In this document: in pieces, positions 33,889 to 42,971 of the stretch
Position numbering within the stretch: position 1 is the first letter of the stretch
Layout of the letters: each line of letters starts with the position of its first letter
DNA from: Flavobacterium sp. HSC-32F16
GTDB lineage: Bacteria > Bacteroidota > Bacteroidia > Flavobacteriales > Flavobacteriaceae
NCBI RefSeq assembly: GCF_024171645.1
Contig: NZ_JALKAC010000003.1
Coordinates: forward strand, 124,001-188,000
Direction: 5' to 3'
DNA length: 64,000 bases
The notes under the pieces: generated by a model
Database searches by the model: none
The model's input: the letters and a program-made list of their open reading frames with translations, nothing else
What the model was told of the DNA's origin: nothing
Translations under genes and position numbers: made by a program

Positions 33889-34279
33889 TTTTTAACCGCA
33901 AAGGGCGCAAAGAATCACGCAAAGTTCGCAAAGTTTTTTAGCCACAGATTATTCGGATTAAAAGGATTTTTAAAATCTGTGCTAATCTTTGTAATCTGTG
34001 GCTAACTTTTCAAACAAAAGCTTTGCGAATTTTGTGTTTATAAAATGATTTTAATTACAAAATCCAATTATCAAATATAGCCCGTGGTTTTAACCACGGG
34101 GACACAATACATATGACAATCTGTTTATCAAATCTGTATGTCACGGAGCGTCCCCGTGGTTGAAACCACAGGCTATATTGAAATAAAATCCACAAAATTT
34201 TATCGATTTGGCTTTGCGAACTTTGCGTTTGTATTCATAATCCTTGACAAAAAACCTTGCGCTCTTTGCGGTTAAATTA
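33889..34279. repeat. Composite nested inverted repeat, copy B
   Basis: Fills the gap between the DUF5694 gene and the convergent sucC. Outer arms: AACCGCAAAGGGCGCAA (33893-33909) vs TTGCGCTCTTTGCGGTT (34257-34273). Middle arms: CGCAAAGTTCGCAAAG (33919-33934) vs CTTTGCGAACTTTGCG (34212-34227). It has an extra layer absent from copy A: a perfect 14-bp inverted repeat TTAGCCACAGATTA (33938-33951) / TAATCTGTGGCTAA (33992-34005). Core of the CCCGTGG family at 34076-34177. Confidence 0.85.
34076..34177. repeat. CCCGTGG double-hairpin core, copy 2
   Basis: Left end TATAGCCCGTGGTTTTAACC (34076-34095) continuing ACGGGG, right end CCCCGTGGTTGAAACCACAG (34152-34171). About 102 bp, a longer middle than the other four copies. 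Confidence 0.88.
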
Positions 34280-34283
34280 ACTC

Positions 34284-34314
34284 CAAAAAAAATCCCTCCG
34301 AAGCGGAGGGATTT
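34284..34314 (-). terminator. Intrinsic terminator of sucC
   Basis: 11-bp stem AAATCCCTCCG (34290-34300) / CGGAGGGATTT (34304-34314) with a 3-nt loop; preceding A-run reads as a T-run on the minus strand. Confidence 0.9.
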
Positions 34315-34339
34315 CTATATAAATTGATTTCTTATTTAA

Positions 34340-35533
34340 TTAAGAAAGAGCAGCTTTAACTTGGTCAGCAGCTTCTTGGAATTGAACTGCAGATAAGATT
34401 GGCATACCAGAGTTGTCAATTAATTCTTTTGCAATTTCAGCATTTGTTCCTTGCAAACGAACGATAATTGGCACTTTAATAGCGTCTCCCATATTTTTGT
34501 AAGCATCAACAACACCTTGAGCAACACGGTCACAACGAACGATTCCTCCGAAGATATTAATTAAGATAGCTTTTACGTTTGGATCTTTTAAGATAATACG
34601 GAAAGCTGTTTCAACACGTTTTGCATCAGCAGTACCTCCTACATCAAGGAAGTTAGCAGGCTCAAAACCAGCGTATTTAATTAAATCCATAGTTGCCATT
34701 GCAAGACCAGCTCCGTTTACCATACATCCTACAGTACCGTCAAGGTCAACATAGTTAAGACCAACTTCTTTAGCTTCAACTTCAATTGGATTCTCCTCAC
34801 GGATATCTCTCATTTCAGCATATTTAGGTTGTCTGTATAAAGCGTTATCGTCGATGTTAACTTTAGCATCAACAGCCATAATTTTATTGTCTGAAGTTTT
34901 CAAAACTGGATTGATTTCAAACATAGAAGCATCAGAACCAATGTAAGCATTGTATAATGAATCGATGAATTTAACCATTTCTTTGAAAGCATTTCCAGAA
35001 AGACCTAAGTTAAAAGCAATTCTTCTAGCTTGAAAGCCTTGTAAACCTACAGAAGGATCAACTTCTTCAGTAAAAATTAAATGTGGAGTGTGCTCAGCAA
35101 CTTCTTCGATATCCATTCCGCCTTCAGTAGAATACATAATCATGTTGCGTCCTGTAGCTCTATTCAATAAAACAGAAACATAAAATTCAGACGTTTCACT
35201 TTCACCAGGATAGTATACATCTTCTGCTACTAAAACTTTGTTTACTTTTTTACCTTCAGCAGAAGTCTGAGGTGTAATCAATTGCATTCCGATAATTTGT
35301 CCTGCAATTTCTTCAACTTGTTGTAAATTTTTAGCCAATTTAACTCCACCACCTTTTCCACGACCACCGGCGTGAATTTGTGCTTTTATAACGTGCCATC
35401 CTGTACCAGTCTCGGCAGTTAATTGTTTTGCAGCAGCTACAGCTTCAACTGCATTGTTAGCCACGATTCCGCGTTGAATACGTACTCCGTAACTCGCTAA
35501 AATTTCTTTTCCTTGATATTCGTGTATGTTCAT
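34340..35533 (-). CDS. sucC: Succinate-CoA ligase (ADP/GDP-forming) beta subunit
   Basis: A 397-residue enzyme starting at the ATG at 35533 (MNIHEYQGKEILASYGV), the invariant N terminus of SucC; an upstream frame adds 30 residues but would encode a false hydrophobic leader. ATP-grasp domain (1-240) with KAQIHAGGRGKGGGVK, and the C-terminal CoA-ligase domain with GTVGCMVNGAGLAMATMD, ANFLDVGG and ILINIFGGIVRCD. With SucD it converts succinyl-CoA to succinate, making ATP or GTP. sucD is not next to it here. Expression is from a -7 TACTTTTG box 49 bases upstream of the start. Confidence 0.97.
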   Translation of the reverse strand: MNIHEYQGKEILASYGVRIQRGIVANNAVEAVAAAKQLTAETGTGWHVIKAQIHAGGRGKGGGVKLAKNLQQVEEIAGQIIGMQLITPQTSAEGKKVNKVLVAEDVYYPGESETSEFYVSVLLNRATGRNMIMYSTEGGMDIEEVAEHTPHLIFTEEVDPSVGLQGFQARRIAFNLGLSGNAFKEMVKFIDSLYNAYIGSDASMFEINPVLKTSDNKIMAVDAKVNIDDNALYRQPKYAEMRDIREENPIEVEAKEVGLNYVDLDGTVGCMVNGAGLAMATMDLIKYAGFEPANFLDVGGTADAKRVETAFRIILKDPNVKAILINIFGGIVRCDRVAQGVVDAYKNMGDAIKVPIIVRLQGTNAEIAKELIDNSGMPILSAVQFQEAADQVKAALS

Positions 35534-35581
35534 AATATAGAATTTGTCTGGTTCTGAATTTAGTTCAGAATAAAAGTGCGA

Positions 35582-35589
35582 CAAAAGTA
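35582..35589 (-). promoter_or_regulatory. -7 box of sucC
   Basis: TACTTTTG on the minus strand, 49 bases upstream of the ATG at 35533; no TTG at the right spacing. It lies inside the longer in-frame extension, which argues against that extension being translated. Confidence 0.5.
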
Positions 35590-35923
35590 ACAAAATACAA
35601 CTTAATAGTAAAATCTTTTTCAATTAAATAATGTTACATATACGTATTAACAGTTCAATACTTTTCAACGCAAACAAATCGTTAACGAAACAATTTGTTA
35701 ATGTTAACACAAAACGATTAAAACGTTTGATATTTAACAAAAAATTCACTGAATTTATTGACCTAACGACGATTTTTCTTAATATATTTTATTGTCAATT
35801 ATGATTTTGATAATTCGCAATCGTTTATATAATAATATTATCATTTAAGAACCCTTTTTCTAATATTACTATAAAAATGAAAGTGAATATATAATTTCAC
35901 TACATTATGTTTAACGAAATCTT

Positions 35924-35931
35924 TATTTTTG
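35924..35931 (+). promoter_or_regulatory. -7 box of gltB
   Basis: TATTTTTG, 17 bases before the ATG at 35949, and inside the longer in-frame extension from 35907. This favours the start at 35949. Spacer 35624-35906 is A/T-rich with no further feature seen. Confidence 0.5.
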
Positions 35932-35948
35932 TAGAAAAAATATCAAGA

Positions 35949-38900
35949 ATGAGAGTTAAAGAACAAGGGCTTTATCTGCCTGAATTTGAACACGACAATT
36001 GTGGTGCAGGATTTATTTGTAATTTGAATGGTATTAAGTCAAATGATATTATTCACAAAGCATTAGACATCTTAATTAAATTGGAACATCGTGGTGCCGT
36101 TAGTTCTGATGGAAGAACTGGTGACGGGGCCGGAATTTTATTCGACATTCCTCATGATTTTTTTAAGAAAGTTTGTGACTTTGAAATCCCGGAAGCGCGT
36201 GAGTATGCAGTAGGAATGGTTTTTTTACCAAAAAGCAAAAACCAGGTTTCTTTTTGTATCAATGCATTTGAAGCAACTATTAAAGATCAAAACTTGAAGA
36301 TCTTAGGTTGGAGAGATGTACCTGTTGACGTTGAAAATTTAGGGCAAATCGCCGCAGAAAAAGAACCAACTGTTAAACAAGTTTTCGTTTCTAAAAACGG
36401 ACAAGATTTAACTGAACAAGAATTTAATGCAAAACTTTTTGCAGCTAGAAAAATTGCAGAACATGCCGTAAGAGGATCTAAAACCTCAGAAAGCCATATG
36501 TTTTATTTTACTAGTTTATCGACAACTACTATAATATATAAAGGTCTATTGATGCCGGAAGACATCAGCCGTTATTATATAGATTTGAAAGATCCGGACT
36601 TGGTGACTCGTTTAGCGCTTGTACACCAGCGTTTCTCTACAAATACATTCCCATCTTGGGACTTAGCTCAGCCGTTTAGATACATGTGTCATAATGGTGA
36701 GATCAATACACTTCGTGGAAACGTAAGCCGTATGCGTGCTCGTGAAGAGCTTATGCAGAGCAAAGTTTTTGGCGATGATATCAAAAAATTATTCCCAATT
36801 ATCTTAGAAGGAAAATCAGATTCTGCTTCTATGGATATGGTGGTTGAACTTTTATTAATGACAGGTCGTTCGCTTCCAGAGGCAATGATGATGGTGGTTC
36901 CTGAAGCTTGGGAAAAACACCAGACAATGTCTCCGGAAAAAAGAGCTTTCTACGAGTTCAACGCTTGTATTATGGAGCCTTGGGATGGTCCGGCTTCTAT
37001 TCCGTTTACAGATGGAAACGTAATTGGTGCTTTATTAGACAGAAACGGATTGCGTCCTTCTCGTTACACTTTAACAAAAAGCGGATTCGTAATTATGTCT
37101 TCTGAAATTGGCGTATTAGACATTGATCCGGAAGATGTAATTCAGCACGGTCGTTTAGAACCAGGAAAAATGTTCTTGGTTGACATGAACGAAGGTCGTA
37201 TCATCGAAGACGAAGAAGTTAAGAAAGCAATAGTTACAAAACGTCCGTACCAAGAATGGTTAGATGCTAACTTGTTGCCTTTAGCAAAAATCCCTTACAC
37301 AAATAATCCAACTCCTGTTGAAAAATTAGATTTCTTAACAAGACAAAAATTATTTGGTTATACAATTGAAGATTTAAAAACAATCATCAACCCAATGGGA
37401 GGCCAGGGAGCTGAAGCTATCAGTTCTATGGGTAACGATACGCCGTTGGCAGTATTGTCAGACCAGCCTCAATTGTTGTACAACTATTTCAAACAATTAT
37501 TTGCTCAGGTTACCAATCCTCCTTTGGATGGTATTCGTGAAGAAATCATTACAGATATTAGTTTAGCAATTGGTGGTGATTTCAATATATTTGAAATTGA
37601 ATCGAAACAATGTAAAAAATTAAAAATCCAAAATCCGGTTATTTCTAACGAGGATTTAGATAAAATAAGAAATATTGACCATGCAGATTTCAAATCGGCT
37701 ACTATTTCTACTTTATACAAAATAGAAAAAGGAGTTAACGGTCTAGAACGCGCTCTTGAAAAATGTGTTCAGGCAACTTACAAAGCTGTTTCTGAAGGAT
37801 GCAACATTATCATTCTTTCTGATAGAGGTGTCAGCGAGCAATTAGCACCAATCCCAATGTTATTGGCTTGTTCTTACATTCACCATTCTTTAAACATTTT
37901 ACAAGTTCGTTCTAAATTCGGAATCATAATCGAATCTGCAGAACCACGTGAACCGCATCATTTTGCTTTATTGTTTGGATATGGCGCAAGCGCGATCAAT
38001 CCGTACATGGTAAACGAAATCATTTACGATCAGGTAGCGCAAGGTTTCATTACCGGAGTAAAAGCCGATTATGCTGTAGTTAACTACAACAAAGCGATTG
38101 CAAAAGGAATCGTTAAAATCATGAACAAAATTGGTATCTCTACATTACATTCATACAGAGCTGCGCAGATTTTCGAGATTTTAGGTTTAAATAAAACATT
38201 TACCTCTAAATACTTCCCTTACACGCCATCAAGAATCGAAGGTATTGGTTTAATGGAAGTAGAAAAAGAAGTAAAAAAACGTTTCCAAAAAGCTTTCCCA
38301 AATTCAAAAATTGCAAACTTGCTTTCTTTAGAAATTGGAGGTATTTACAGATGGAGACGTGGTGGTGAAAAACACATGTTTAACCCAACCACTATTTCTA
38401 AATTACAACAAGCGGTTCGTTTAAACAGCCCGGAAAGTTATAAAGAATACTCTAATGCAGTAAACGAGCAAAGCTCAAACTTAATGACTATTAGAGGTTT
38501 ATTTGAATTCAACAATTTAGATCCAATTTCTATTGATGAAGTAGAACCTTGGACAGAAATTGTAAAGAAATTCAAAACGGGTGCGATGTCTTACGGATCT
38601 ATTTCGAGAGAAGCGCACGAGAATTTAGCGATTGCAATGAACAGAATTGGCGGAAAAAGTAACTCTGGAGAAGGTGGAGAAGATCCAAAACGTTTCCAGA
38701 AAGAAATTAACGGAGATTCCAGAAACAGTGCTATCAAACAAGTTGCATCAGGACGTTTTGGTGTTTCGATCAACTATTTGACAAACGCTAAAGAAATTCA
38801 GATCAAAATGGCTCAGGGAGCGAAACCTGGTGAAGGTGGACAATTACCTGGAGAAAAAGTGGTGCCTTGGATTGCTGAAACAAGAAACTCTACACCTTAT

Positions 38901-40463
38901 GTAGGTTTGATTTCGCCTCCTCCTCACCACGATATTTACTCAATTGAGGATTTATCTCAGTTGATTTACGATTTGAAAAATGCAAACCGTGAAGCTCGTA
39001 TTAACGTAAAATTAGTTTCTGAAGTTGGAGTTGGAACCATCGCTGCCGGTGTTGCCAAAGCAAAAGCTGACGTTATCTTAATTTCAGGTTATGATGGAGG
39101 AACGGGAGCTGCGCCATTAACATCTTTACAACACACAGGTATTCCGTGGGAACTTGGTTTGGCTGAAGCGCAGCAAACTTTGATCTTAAACGATTTAAGA
39201 AGCCGTGTAGTTTTAGAGTGCGACGGACAGTTAAAAACAGGTCGTGACGTTGCAATTGCAGCTTTATTAGGAGCTGAAGAATTTGGTTTTGCAACTGCAC
39301 CGCTTGTAGCTTCTGGATGTATCATGATGAGAGCTTGCCACTTAAACACTTGCCCAGTTGGTATTGCAACTCAGGATCCTGAATTGAGAAAAAATTTCAA
39401 AGGAACTCCAGAGCACGTAATCAACTTCATGTATTTTATTGCTGAGGAGTTAAGAGAAATCATGGCGCAGTTAGGTTTCAGAACTTTAAAAGAAATGGTA
39501 GGTCAGTCACAAAAATTAAATGTGAACAAAGCCATCAAACATTATAAAGCAAATGGTTTAGACTTGTCACCAATTCTATACAAACCGGAAAAAGCAAAAA
39601 CAGAGCCGAATCATAATACAACTACTCAGGATCACCAACTTGAAAACGTATTGGATTTTGACATCATCAAAGAAGCAATTCCGTCTATTTATAGAAAAGA
39701 AAAAACAAGAGTAACCTTTAAAATTAAAAATACAGACCGTTCTGTAGGTGCGATTTTGAGTAACGAAATCTCAAAAATCTACGGTGCACAAGGATTACCT
39801 GATGACACTATTTTAGTTGATTTTGAAGGTTCTGCCGGACAAAGTTTTGGTGCTTTTGCAACAAACGGATTGTCGTTTAAAATTCACGGAAACTGTAATG
39901 ATTATTTAGGAAAAGGTCTTTCTGGAGGAAAATTAATTGTAAAAGTACCTCCTACTGCGACTTTCAGCCCTGAAGACAATATCATTATTGGAAACGTTGC
40001 CCTTTACGGAGCTATTACCGGAGAGGCTTATATTAATGGAATGGCCGGAGAGCGTTTCTGTGTTAGAAATTCTGGAGCAACAGCAGTTGTGGAAGGAATT
40101 GGAGATCACGGATGCGAATACATGACCGGTGGTACAGTAGTAGTTTTAGGAAAAACAGGAAGAAACTTCGCAGCTGGTATGAGCGGCGGTGTGGCTTATG
40201 TTTATGATCCAAATAAAAAATTCGACTCAACAGTTTGTAACATGGAAATGGTTGCATTTGATCCGTTGGAAGAAGAAGATCTTACGAAACTAAGAAAACT
40301 GATCAAAAATCATTCATTGTACACAAGCAGTCCATTAGCAAAAAGAATTTTAGCAGACTGGGAAAACCAACAACAGCACTTCGTAAAAGTAATGCCAACT
40401 GATTACAAAAAAGCATTACAAAGAATTGCAGAAGAGAAAAAAATAGAAGAATTAATAGCTTAA
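35949..40463 (+). CDS. gltB: Glutamate synthase large subunit
   Basis: A 1504-residue enzyme from the ATG at 35949 ([17 protein letters not shown]). The catalytic Cys18 of the class II glutaminase follows (CGAGFICNL), so about 17 residues are removed. Order: glutaminase domain (to about 420), central domain, FMN-binding synthase domain (about 800-1200; [28 protein letters not shown]), the 3Fe-4S cysteines ([17 protein letters not shown]) and the C-terminal GXGXG domain ([15 protein letters not shown]). With GltD it makes two glutamates from glutamine and 2-oxoglutarate. gltD follows after 95 bases that contain a repeat related to those near 42.0 and 42.8 kb. Confidence 0.97.
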   Translation: MRVKEQGLYLPEFEHDNCGAGFICNLNGIKSNDIIHKALDILIKLEHRGAVSSDGRTGDGAGILFDIPHDFFKKVCDFEIPEAREYAVGMVFLPKSKNQVSFCINAFEATIKDQNLKILGWRDVPVDVENLGQIAAEKEPTVKQVFVSKNGQDLTEQEFNAKLFAARKIAEHAVRGSKTSESHMFYFTSLSTTTIIYKGLLMPEDISRYYIDLKDPDLVTRLALVHQRFSTNTFPSWDLAQPFRYMCHNGEINTLRGNVSRMRAREELMQSKVFGDDIKKLFPIILEGKSDSASMDMVVELLLMTGRSLPEAMMMVVPEAWEKHQTMSPEKRAFYEFNACIMEPWDGPASIPFTDGNVIGALLDRNGLRPSRYTLTKSGFVIMSSEIGVLDIDPEDVIQHGRLEPGKMFLVDMNEGRIIEDEEVKKAIVTKRPYQEWLDANLLPLAKIPYTNNPTPVEKLDFLTRQKLFGYTIEDLKTIINPMGGQGAEAISSMGNDTPLAVLSDQPQLLYNYFKQLFAQVTNPPLDGIREEIITDISLAIGGDFNIFEIESKQCKKLKIQNPVISNEDLDKIRNIDHADFKSATISTLYKIEKGVNGLERALEKCVQATYKAVSEGCNIIILSDRGVSEQLAPIPMLLACSYIHHSLNILQVRSKFGIIIESAEPREPHHFALLFGYGASAINPYMVNEIIYDQVAQGFITGVKADYAVVNYNKAIAKGIVKIMNKIGISTLHSYRAAQIFEILGLNKTFTSKYFPYTPSRIEGIGLMEVEKEVKKRFQKAFPNSKIANLLSLEIGGIYRWRRGGEKHMFNPTTISKLQQAVRLNSPESYKEYSNAVNEQSSNLMTIRGLFEFNNLDPISIDEVEPWTEIVKKFKTGAMSYGSISREAHENLAIAMNRIGGKSNSGEGGEDPKRFQKEINGDSRNSAIKQVASGRFGVSINYLTNAKEIQIKMAQGAKPGEGGQLPGEKVVPWIAETRNSTPYVGLISPPPHHDIYSIEDLSQLIYDLKNANREARINVKLVSEVGVGTIAAGVAKAKADVILISGYDGGTGAAPLTSLQHTGIPWELGLAEAQQTLILNDLRSRVVLECDGQLKTGRDVAIAALLGAEEFGFATAPLVASGCIMMRACHLNTCPVGIATQDPELRKNFKGTPEHVINFMYFIAEELREIMAQLGFRTLKEMVGQSQKLNVNKAIKHYKANGLDLSPILYKPEKAKTEPNHNTTTQDHQLENVLDFDIIKEAIPSIYRKEKTRVTFKIKNTDRSVGAILSNEISKIYGAQGLPDDTILVDFEGSAGQSFGAFATNGLSFKIHGNCNDYLGKGLSGGKLIVKVPPTATFSPEDNIIIGNVALYGAITGEAYINGMAGERFCVRNSGATAVVEGIGDHGCEYMTGGTVVVLGKTGRNFAAGMSGGVAYVYDPNKKFDSTVCNMEMVAFDPLEEEDLTKLRKLIKNHSLYTSSPLAKRILADWENQQQHFVKVMPTDYKKALQRIAEEKKIEELIA

Positions 40464-40469
40464 TTAAAA

Positions 40470-40506
40470 GGTTCTGAGATACAAAGGTGCAGAGGTGCTA
40501 AGTTTT
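40470..40506. repeat. TTCTGAGAT...TAAGTTTTT repeat between gltB and gltD
   Basis: AGGTTCTGAGATACAAAGG followed by GTGCTAAGTTTTT. The same type of sequence recurs after gltD (42018-42056) and in reverse before lysA (42798-42850). Confidence 0.6.
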
Positions 40507-40558
40507 TCAACTCACCTCTTACATTTTACAACTCACAACTAAATTTATTAAAAATGTC

Positions 40559-42013
40559 ATGGGTAAAATAGGCGGATTTAAAGAATATAATAGAGCCGAC
40601 GAAAGTAATTTAGCAGTAGCAGAACGTGTTTCTAACTACAACGAATTTACTATTCCGTTAGCAAAAGATAAAGTAAAAGAACAAGGTTCAAGATGTATGG
40701 ATTGTGGTATTCCTTTTTGCCACAGTGGTTGTCCGTTAGGAAATTTAATTCCTGACTTCAACGACATGGTACATCAGGAAGAATGGCAGAGTGCATTAGA
40801 GATTTTACAATCGACTAATAACTTTCCTGAATTTACAGGACGCTTATGCCCTGCTCCATGCGAAAAAGCATGTGTATTAGGAATCATAAAAGATCCTGTT
40901 TCAATCGAAAACATTGAGAAAAACATTGTAGAAATTGGTTTTGCAGAAGGCTGGATCAAACCACAAACTCCAAAAACAAGAACTGGAAAAACAGTTGCCG
41001 TTATTGGTTCCGGACCTGCTGGACTTGCAGCAGCACAACAATTAAACAGAGCTGGCCACACCGTTACTGTTTTTGAAAGAGACAATGCAATTGGAGGTTT
41101 ATTACGTTACGGAATTCCAAACTTCAAATTGGAGAAAGGAATTATCGACAGACGTGTAGCCATCCTTGAAGCAGAAGGAATCACTTTTAAAACAGATGTA
41201 AATGTTGGTGTAAACTTTAGCATTGAAGAATTAAACGCATTTGATTCTATCGTTTTATGTGGTGGAGCAACTGAAAGAAGAAGCTTACCAACTAAAGGAA
41301 TCGAAAGTAAAGGTGTTGTTCAGGCAATGGATTTCTTGACACAGCAAACTAAAGTTTTATTTGGAGAATCAATTCCAGATCAGGTTAAAGCAACTGGTAA
41401 AAATGTTATCGTTATTGGTGGTGGAGATACAGGTTCTGACTGCGTTGGAACATCTAACAGACACGGAGCAAAATCGGTAACTAACTTTGAGATTTTACCA
41501 AAACCTCCAGTTGGAAGAAGCGAGTCAACTCCTTGGCCTTTCTGGCCATTGCAGTTAAAAACATCTTCTTCTCACGAAGAAGGCTGCGACAGAAACTGGT
41601 TAATCAATACTAAAGAATTCATTTCGAACGACAAAGGCGAATTAACTGGATTAAAAACAGTTGAAGTAGCTTGGAAAATGACTCCGGGTCAGCGTCCAGA
41701 ATTAATCGAAAAAGAAGGTTCAGAAAAAATATGGCCTTGCGATTTAGCTCTGTTAGCTCTAGGATTTACAGGCCCAGAGAAAACATTAAGCGAGCAATTA
41801 GGAATCGAAACTGATTTTAGAAGCAATTACAAAGCACACAACTATCAGACAAACGTTCCTCACATTTTCACTGCTGGTGATATGAGAAGAGGACAATCAT
41901 TAATCGTGTGGGCTATTTCAGAAGGTCGCGAAGCTGCAAGAGAGGTAGATTTGTTCTTAATGGGCTCTACCAACCTGCCTACTAAAGGAAAAGGAGATCT
42001 TCCTAGCCTATAA
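40559..42013 (+). CDS. gltD: Glutamate synthase small subunit
   Basis: A 484-residue electron-transfer subunit. The N-terminal part binds iron-sulfur clusters (CMDCGIPFCHSGCPLGNLI and RLCPAPCEKACVLG), followed by the FAD-binding GXGXXG (VIGSGPAGLAAAQQL) and the NADPH-binding VIGGGDTGSDCVG, then the C-terminal FTAGDMRRGQSLIVWAISEG. It passes electrons from NADPH to the FMN of GltB. The start at 40559 gives MGKIGGFKEYNRAD; a second, out-of-frame ATG overlaps just before. It is co-transcribed with gltB and ends at an intrinsic terminator. Confidence 0.96.
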   Translation: MGKIGGFKEYNRADESNLAVAERVSNYNEFTIPLAKDKVKEQGSRCMDCGIPFCHSGCPLGNLIPDFNDMVHQEEWQSALEILQSTNNFPEFTGRLCPAPCEKACVLGIIKDPVSIENIEKNIVEIGFAEGWIKPQTPKTRTGKTVAVIGSGPAGLAAAQQLNRAGHTVTVFERDNAIGGLLRYGIPNFKLEKGIIDRRVAILEAEGITFKTDVNVGVNFSIEELNAFDSIVLCGGATERRSLPTKGIESKGVVQAMDFLTQQTKVLFGESIPDQVKATGKNVIVIGGGDTGSDCVGTSNRHGAKSVTNFEILPKPPVGRSESTPWPFWPLQLKTSSSHEEGCDRNWLINTKEFISNDKGELTGLKTVEVAWKMTPGQRPELIEKEGSEKIWPCDLALLALGFTGPEKTLSEQLGIETDFRSNYKAHNYQTNVPHIFTAGDMRRGQSLIVWAISEGREAAREVDLFLMGSTNLPTKGKGDLPSL

Positions 42014-42017
42014 TTTT

Positions 42018-42056
42018 AGGTTCTAAGATTCTGAGATGATAAGGTTCTAAGTTTTT
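42018..42056. repeat. TTCTAAGAT repeat, left outer arm of the 42-kb palindrome
   Basis: AGGTTCTAAGATTCTGAGAT and GATAAGGTTCTAAGTTTTTT. Its reverse complement type appears at 42798-42850 (CTTAGTATCTTAGCATCTTAG and AACCTTAGCATC), on the far side of the hairpin array. Confidence 0.6.
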
Positions 42057-42108
42057 TTTCCTTGCATTTTATTCAATCTTTATTCCGATGAACAACATAA
42101 CTACTAAC

Positions 42109-42146
42109 AAACCCTTGAATTGATATTCAGGGGTTTTGTTTTTTTA
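42109..42146 (+). terminator. Intrinsic terminator of gltBD
   Basis: 12-bp stem AAACCCTTGAAT (42109-42120) / ATTCAGGGGTTT (42125-42136, one wobble) with a 4-nt loop and T's to 42146. It separates the operon from the repeat array. Confidence 0.88.
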
Positions 42147-42175
42147 GTCCTAGATTATTATGATTAAAGGGATTT

Positions 42176-42712
42176 TTTGCTTGCCACGACCAGAGCGATA
42201 GCGAACAGGCGAAGCAATTCTCTAATTTCCACAAATTTTTATTCCTGGCCGATTTCTATTTCGAATATAGCCCGTGGTTTCAACTACGGGAACACAATAT
42301 AAGATTACGTCCAATCCGCCATGTTTCCCGTGGTTAAAACCACGGGCTATGTTTTTGAGTATTCTGCGAAAATTCAAAATTAAGAATCTAATCTTTAAAT
42401 ATAACCCGTGGTTTCAACCACGGGAACTCAATATAAGATTACGTCCAATCCGTAACGTTTCCCGTGGTTGAAACCACGGGCTATGTTTTAGCATTTTGCA
42501 AAAATTCAAAATTAAGAATCTAATCTTTAAATATACCCCGTGGTTGAAACCACGGGAACTCAATATAAGATTACGTCCAATCCGTAACGTTTCCCGTGGT
42601 TGAAACCACGGGCTATGTTTAGCATTTTGCGAAAAAATCTTAGACTAAAAAATTAGAGAAAATTAGAGAATTGCTTCGCCTGTTCGCTATCGCTCGGGTC
42701 GTGGCAAGCAAA
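42176..42712. repeat. 53-bp inverted repeat enclosing a tandem hairpin array
   Basis: The arms (42176-42228 and 42660-42712) are reverse complements over 53 bp with a single mismatch; the left starts TTTGCTTGCCACGACCAGAG and the right ends GGTCGTGGCAAGCAAA. The 431 bases between hold three tandem copies of the CCCGTGG core. There is no open reading frame of meaning inside. No direct target-site repeat was seen at the outer ends. Confidence 0.9.
42266..42616. repeat. Three tandem CCCGTGG double-hairpin cores (copies 3-5)
   Basis: Cores of 85 bp at 42266-42350, 42400-42484 and 42532-42616, spaced 134 and 132 bases start to start, with nearly identical 48-base linkers (AAATTCAAAATTAAGAATC, then TAATCTTTAAATATA). 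In each, both ends are palindromes (CCCGTGGTTTCAACCACGGG type) and the middle is AACTCAATATAAGATTACG-like. Unlike CRISPR, the spacers are conserved. Confidence 0.9.
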
Positions 42713-42797
42713 AATAATCTGTGAAAATCATTTTAATCTGTGGCAAAAAACAATTTCATCAGCATTTAAGAAATAGTTAATTCCTAAATTCATGGCA

Positions 42798-42850
42798 AAA
42801 AAACTTAGTATCTTAGCATCTTAGAACCTTAGCATCTTAAAAAAGGTTAT
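42798..42850. repeat. TTCTAAGAT repeat, right outer arm of the 42-kb palindrome
   Basis: Contains CTTAGTATCTTAGCATCTTAG and ACCTTAGCATCTTAAAAAAG, short tandem units reverse complementary in type to the repeat at 42018-42056. The stretch 42713-42797 also holds a TAATCTGTGGC half of the CACAGATT family. Confidence 0.6.
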
Positions 42851-42924
42851 AAAAATCCAAAACAAACAACTTTTTGTTTAAAAACAAACAATTTGTTACA
42901 ATTTGTTATTTTTCTGCAAAAAAT

Positions 42925-42954
42925 TTGTCGTTACTCAAAAGTGTAATAACTTTG
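42925..42954 (+). promoter_or_regulatory. Promoter of lysA
   Basis: TTG (42925-42927), 19-nt spacer, TAACTTTG (42947-42954): full consensus. Transcription would begin about 10 bases before the ATG at 42972, so a longer in-frame start at 42903 cannot be used. Confidence 0.85.
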
Positions 42955-42971
42955 CCCAAAATGATTTAAAA

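Noticed and set aside
35534..35623. Hydrophobic N-terminal extension of SucC (MKKILLLSC-like) resembling a lipoprotein signal
   Set aside because: SucC is a cytoplasmic enzyme with an invariant MNIHEYQ start; the extension contains a -7 box and is an accident of frame.
35907..35948. Longer start of GltB
   Set aside because: A -7 element lies inside it, and the family starts a few residues before the catalytic Cys.
39089..39349. Antisense frames opposite gltB
   Set aside because: Same reasoning: they lie wholly within the conserved FMN domain and have no homology.
40464..40558. Possible terminator between gltB and gltD
   Set aside because: No GC-rich hairpin with a T-run; the genes are most likely still one operon.
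42274..42471. 65-codon open frame inside the hairpin array
   Set aside because: It is only a translation of two repeat units (a repeated PWFQPREL/PWLKPRAM-like phrase) with no start signal; not a gene.
42266..42616. Regularly spaced repeats resembling a CRISPR array
   Set aside because: Only three units of 85 bp; the sequences between them are nearly identical, whereas CRISPR spacers are unique; no cas gene is near.
42903..42971. Longer N terminus of LysA
   Set aside because: A full-consensus promoter lies inside the extension, so the translated start must be the ATG at 42972.
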